From: Primorskyibacter flagellatus
Lineage (GTDB): Bacteria; Pseudomonadota; Alphaproteobacteria; Rhodobacterales; Rhodobacteraceae
Reading direction: 5' to 3'
Assembly: GCF_014638275.1 (NCBI RefSeq)
Contig: NZ_BMFJ01000001.1
Span: 2,592,338-2,656,337, forward strand
DNA length: 64,000 bases
Shown here: in pieces, positions 61,065 to 64,000 of the stretch
Position numbering within the stretch: position 1 is the first letter of the stretch
Layout: each line of letters opens with the position of its first letter
The notes under the pieces: generated by a model
Database searches by the model: none
What the model was told of the DNA's origin: nothing
Seen by the model: only the letters and a program-made list of their open reading frames with translations
Program-made: the position numbers and the translations under genes

Positions 61065-61289
61065 TCAGATGCCGCGCAGATACCAGCGCCGCCCGGCGCG
61101 GCCGAAGCTGACCGCAAGGGCGCGGTCACGGTCGGCGTCGCGGGTGGCGCGTTTCAGGATGCCACCTGCCGCCGCTCCGGTGCCGAGCAGCGCGCGGCGG
61201 TAGCGGCGCAGCTTTTCGGTCCGGTCGGCGGCACGGGCGGGTGCGGTGATCCGGCTTGGCGGGGCGTTGTGCGAGTCTGTATGTCTCAT
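61065..61289 (-). CDS. small basic hypothetical protein
   Basis: A 74-residue basic frame (TEKLRRYRRALLGTGAAAGG and RATRDADRDRALAV). Start ATG 61289. I do not recognise it. No membrane segment. It overlaps long antisense frames and could be non-coding; its Arg-rich composition is common for shadow frames, so confidence is low. Confidence 0.3.
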   Translation of the reverse strand: MRHTDSHNAPPSRITAPARAADRTEKLRRYRRALLGTGAAAGGILKRATRDADRDRALAVSFGRAGRRWYLRGI

Positions 61290-61426
61290 GGACCCAGTAT
61301 GCCACGTCCGCCGTCCCCGTTCACGCGGCGGCGCGGCAAGAGGCGCGGGACCGGCGGAACCCCGCGAACCTTGCCAAACCTGTCGTCCGGCGTGCAGACT
61401 GGCGGCCTTCGGGAGACCACAACGGC

Positions 61427-62752
61427 ATGACACCGCTCGACATCATCTCGGAAATCGCGACGGGACTGTGGGCGCAGGCGCATCTGTTCCTCACCGGCAT
61501 GATGCGGGTGTGGAACCTGTACCAGCTGGCCATCCTTGCCGGGCTGATCGTCGCGGCAGTCGGGCTGTCCTACGTGGTCGGACCGCTGCTGCACAACTGG
61601 CTGCGCGCGCAGGAGGGCTGGCCGAAGTGGCGGCTGCGGCTGTTCCTCGTCCTGCACCGGCGGCTGCGGCTGATCCTGTTCGTCGCGCTGATCTGGCCGG
61701 TCGTCTGGGTGATGCGGGAGGTGACGTGGCCGTCGCGGTCCTATCTGCTGGCGGCGGCGGGGAGCCTGGCCTTCGCATGGCTGGTGATCGCGCTGCTGAC
61801 GCGGCTGATCGCGAATACCTTCCTGCGGGGGATCGTGCGGATCGTCGGGTGGATCTGGGTGACGCTGGTTATCGTCGGCCTGACGGATGAGACGCAGCGC
61901 CTGTTCGAAAGCGTCGGTCTGTCGTTCGGGGAAACCCGGCTGACGCTGTGGACCGTGTTGCAGGCGATGGTGCTGCTGACGGCACTGTTCACGCTGGCGC
62001 GGTTCCTGAGCCACGCGTCGGCCGCCAATATCAGCCGGGTGGAGGATATCTCTCCTTCCATGCGGGTGCTGGTGGTCAAGTTCCTGCAACTGCTGCTGTA
62101 CGGGCTGGCGCTGTTCATCGGGCTGAAGTCGGTCGGGGTGGATCTAACGGGGCTTGCCGTGCTGTCGGGGGCGATCGGCGTCGGGCTCGGGTTCGGGTTG
62201 CAGAAGGTGGTGTCGAACCTTGTGTCGGGGGTCATCATCCTTCTCGACAAGTCGGTGAAGCCGGGGGACGTGATTTCCCTGGGTGAGACCTTCGGCTGGA
62301 TCAACTCGCTCGGCGCGCGCTACGTGTCGGTGGTGACGCGGGACGGGAAGGAGTACCTGATCCCGAACGAGGATCTCATCACCGGGCAGGTGGTGAACTG
62401 GTCGCATTCGGACGATTTCGTCCGGCTCGACATCTTTTTCGGCACGGCCTATGGCGACGACCCGCATCTGGTGCGGAAGGTCGCGGTGGAGGCGGCGGCG
62501 AGCGTGGACCGCGTGCTGACCCACAAGGCGCCGGTCTGTCATATCGTGGGGTTCGGGGACAGTTCGGTGGACTATATCCTGCGGTTCTGGATCCGGGATC
62601 CGACGCAGGGGCTGACGAATATCCGGGGGAACGTGTACCTGGCGCTCTGGGATGCGTTCCGGGCCAACGGGATTTCGATTCCGTTCCCGCAGCGTGAGGT
62701 CCGGATGCTGAAGGATGAAGAGGCCGGTCCGGGGTTCGAGTTGCCCGACTGA
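61427..62752 (+). CDS. MscS family mechanosensitive ion channel
   Basis: A 441-residue channel. Several N-terminal membrane helices (residues about 20-200) precede the conserved MscS core: GLAVLSGAIGVGLGFGLQKV and SNLVSGVIILLDKSVKPGDV (pore-lining TM3 and beta domain start). The beta domain contains GWINSLGARYVSVVTRDGKE and the C-terminal alpha/beta part GFGDSSVDYILRFWI, NGISIPFPQREVRM. It releases solutes on hypo-osmotic shock. It is longer than E. coli MscS (about 286) and so resembles the multi-TM subclass. No clear Shine-Dalgarno, only GGGAGACC, precedes the ATG. Confidence 0.93.
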   Translation: MTPLDIISEIATGLWAQAHLFLTGMMRVWNLYQLAILAGLIVAAVGLSYVVGPLLHNWLRAQEGWPKWRLRLFLVLHRRLRLILFVALIWPVVWVMREVTWPSRSYLLAAAGSLAFAWLVIALLTRLIANTFLRGIVRIVGWIWVTLVIVGLTDETQRLFESVGLSFGETRLTLWTVLQAMVLLTALFTLARFLSHASAANISRVEDISPSMRVLVVKFLQLLLYGLALFIGLKSVGVDLTGLAVLSGAIGVGLGFGLQKVVSNLVSGVIILLDKSVKPGDVISLGETFGWINSLGARYVSVVTRDGKEYLIPNEDLITGQVVNWSHSDDFVRLDIFFGTAYGDDPHLVRKVAVEAAASVDRVLTHKAPVCHIVGFGDSSVDYILRFWIRDPTQGLTNIRGNVYLALWDAFRANGISIPFPQREVRMLKDEEAGPGFELPD

Positions 62753-62939
62753 TGCGCTGATGCCCGCGCGTCGCCGCCATACGGCGGCGAAGTGCTCCAG
62801 TTTCATTGAAATGACATCCCCGCGCTGTTACCTTACAGGTACGTCCAGCGCCGGGACATTGGCGGCGCGCAGCAAGGAGGACAATGTCCTGTCACTTGAC
62901 ACTGTTACGGCGAAGCCCGTTTCCAAAGGAGCCAGCGTG

Positions 62940-63299
62940 ATGGCTCACTCCCAGTCGATCAGCGAGTCCCTGCTGGACCTGATCCTCTCCTCCCTCGACA
63001 GCGACAAGGCCGAAGAAATCGTGCAGATCGACCTGCGCGGACGGTCTTCCATGGGTGATTTCATGGTCATCGCGTCCGGGCGCTCCTCGCGTCAGGTCGC
63101 CGCGATTTCCGAAAAGCTCGTGGAGCGCATCAAGGAAACCTACGGCTTCACGGCCAAGGTCGAAGGCAAGGAGACCGGCGACTGGGTACTGATCGACACC
63201 GGCGACGTCGTCGTTCACGTGTTCCGCCCCGAGGTCCGCGACTTCTACCAGCTTGAGAAGATGTGGATGCCGGCATCGAACGACCGCTCTCACGCCTGA
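62940..63299 (+). CDS. rsfS: ribosome silencing factor RsfS
   Basis: A 119-residue RsfS/Iojap protein that binds ribosomal protein uL14 and blocks 30S-50S joining in starvation. Conserved blocks are KAEEIVQIDLRGRSSMGDFM, VIASGRSSRQVAAISEKLVE and GDWVLIDTGDVVVHVFRPEV. The start is ATG 62940 with AAAGGAG before it; a GTG three bases upstream is also possible. rlmH begins 6 bases after the stop, the usual gene pair. Confidence 0.95.
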   Translation: MAHSQSISESLLDLILSSLDSDKAEEIVQIDLRGRSSMGDFMVIASGRSSRQVAAISEKLVERIKETYGFTAKVEGKETGDWVLIDTGDVVVHVFRPEVRDFYQLEKMWMPASNDRSHA

Positions 63300-63305
63300 G
63301 CGGAC

Positions 63306-63776
63306 GTGAAACTGACGATCTGCGCCGTCGGGCGCCTGCGCAAGGGGCCCGAGGCCGATCTGATTGACGACTACCTGACCCGGGCGACACGTTCGGGCCG
63401 CGCCCTCGGTCTCGGTCCCGTTTCGGTGGCCGAGGTGGAAGACCGCAAGGGCGGCGGGATGGCCGCGGAGGCGGTCCTGCTTGAGAAAGCCCTGCCCGAC
63501 CGGGCGCGCGTAATCGCGCTGGACGAACGCGGCGTGGTGATGAGCTCTCCTGACTTTGCCGAAGTGCTGGCCCGCTGGCGGGACGAGGGCGTGTCGGACT
63601 GCGCCTTCGTGATCGGCGGCGCGGACGGGATCGATCCTGCGATGAGGGCGCGGACGGATCAGGCGCTGTCCTTCGGCAAGATGGTCTGGCCGCACATGCT
63701 GGTGCGGGTGATGCTGGCGGAACAGATCTACCGGGCGGTGACGATTCTGGCGGGGTCGCCGTATCATCGGGTGTGA
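63306..63776 (+). CDS. rlmH: 23S rRNA pseudouridine(1915) N3-methyltransferase
   Basis: A 156-residue SPOUT-type methyltransferase (RlmH) that modifies pseudouridine 1915 of helix 69. KLTICAVGRLRKGPEADLID begins it, LDERGVVMSSPDFAEVL is in the middle and VIGGADGIDPAMRARTDQAL is the SAM-binding trefoil-knot region; the C-terminal YRAVTILAGSPYHRV is diagnostic. GTG start 6 bases after rsfS. Confidence 0.96.
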   Translation: MKLTICAVGRLRKGPEADLIDDYLTRATRSGRALGLGPVSVAEVEDRKGGGMAAEAVLLEKALPDRARVIALDERGVVMSSPDFAEVLARWRDEGVSDCAFVIGGADGIDPAMRARTDQALSFGKMVWPHMLVRVMLAEQIYRAVTILAGSPYHRV

Positions 63777-64000
63777 GATGTGGCGCTTGTCCGGTACGGG
63801 GCGTCATCTCCGGGCCGGAACCGAGGATCTCTGGGCCTTGGCACGGGCGACGGGTGATCCTCGGGTCAAGTCCGAGGATGACGAGGTCGAAAAAATTGGC
63901 TGTGGGAACCTGTCACCGACAGAGGGCCCGAGCATGTCCGCCGGGCGGGCGAACAATGCCTGAGGTCTTTACTTTATCCAGTCGTGACAGCGGATAGATT
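63777..64000. other. intergenic to window edge
   Basis: From the rlmH stop to the edge I see no supported gene. A REP-like palindrome lies at 63806-63882. Short frames in the last 200 bases have no ribosome site or family feature. The next gene probably begins outside. Confidence 0.5.
63806..63882. repeat. REP-like interspersed palindrome, degenerate pair
   Basis: The right unit (63856-63882) forms a hairpin ATCCTCGG-GTCAAGT-CCGAGGAT and matches the arm at 27835-27863 except for a few bases (GATCCTC.GGTCAAG..GAGGATGAC). A left unit with mismatches is at 63804-63832. Same family as the perfect pair at 27796-27863, between rlmH and the edge. Confidence 0.7.

Noticed and set aside
60972..61430. 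152-codon + strand frame before mscS
   Set aside because: Ala/Gly/Arg-rich without a ribosome site or conserved block; the minus strand is at least equally plausible.

Overview
This is a GC-rich (roughly two thirds G+C by eye), gene-dense chromosomal segment of an alphaproteobacterium, most likely of the Rhodobacteraceae/Roseobacteraceae. The evidence is the gene repertoire: two Hint-domain proteins of the type common in roseobacters, a VPLPA-CTERM protein, a PuuE-UraD fusion, the rsfS-rlmH pair, a tRNA-Pro with an encoded CCA, and short interspersed palindromes of the GTCATCCTC...GAGGATC type. No plasmid, prophage, insertion sequence or CRISPR array is visible. Almost every gene is housekeeping or ordinary metabolism. 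The one compositional exception is an A+T-rich islet at about 38.8-40.2 kb.

Layout. 0-10 kb: the end of aroC, an AEC carrier, a thioredoxin/CcdA pair, a DMT exporter, HU, then a purine salvage and repair group (amn, adenosine kinase, nth), a shortened Ada-like protein and an OmpA-type lipoprotein. 10-16 kb: a Hint-domain protein and a ureide catabolism cluster (uraH; puuE-uraD fusion, ureidoglycine aminohydrolase and allA joined by stop/start overlaps; an NCS2 permease). 16-27 kb: a TetR regulator divergent from an alpha/beta hydrolase, a LOG protein, a threonine/serine dehydratase, the lysine pathway genes dapD and dapE, an alanine symporter, a GlsB-type stress protein, a rhodanese and a second Hint protein that lacks its catalytic residues. 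27-38 kb: RNase R, YaaA, RecQ, YggT, a thioesterase, an overlapping MFS-mepA-phytase-like trio, and a queuosine precursor transporter preceded by a probable preQ1-I riboswitch. 38-40 kb: an unassigned RNA/short-ORF unit, arfB, and the A+T-rich islet. 40-52 kb: NAD salvage (pncB, pncA), an SDR/AraC pair, an FMN reductase, trhO, transporters, a cyclase, cytochrome b561, tRNA-Pro, and panE between two paralogous DMT exporters. 52-64 kb: a VPLPA-CTERM protein, leuB and leuCD (leucine synthesis) with unrelated genes between them, a LysR/NAD-dependent epimerase pair, an MscS channel, rsfS and rlmH.

How genes work together. Adenosine kinase makes AMP, and Amn splits it to adenine and ribose 5-phosphate. 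The ureide cluster converts 5-hydroxyisourate through allantoin to glyoxylate and urea, but uricase and allantoate amidohydrolase are not in the window. The CcdA/thioredoxin pair moves reductant across the inner membrane. LeuC, LeuD and LeuB form one pathway.

The least explained parts are the 38.1-38.3 kb unit, which has a near-perfect Shine-Dalgarno sequence, an 18-codon ORF, complementary ends and a terminator, and the 38.8-40.2 kb islet. The islet carries an orphan two-TM protein overlapped, on the opposite strand, by a string of RNA-like hairpins ending in an intrinsic terminator. The regulatory signals reported here were read by eye and are predictions.
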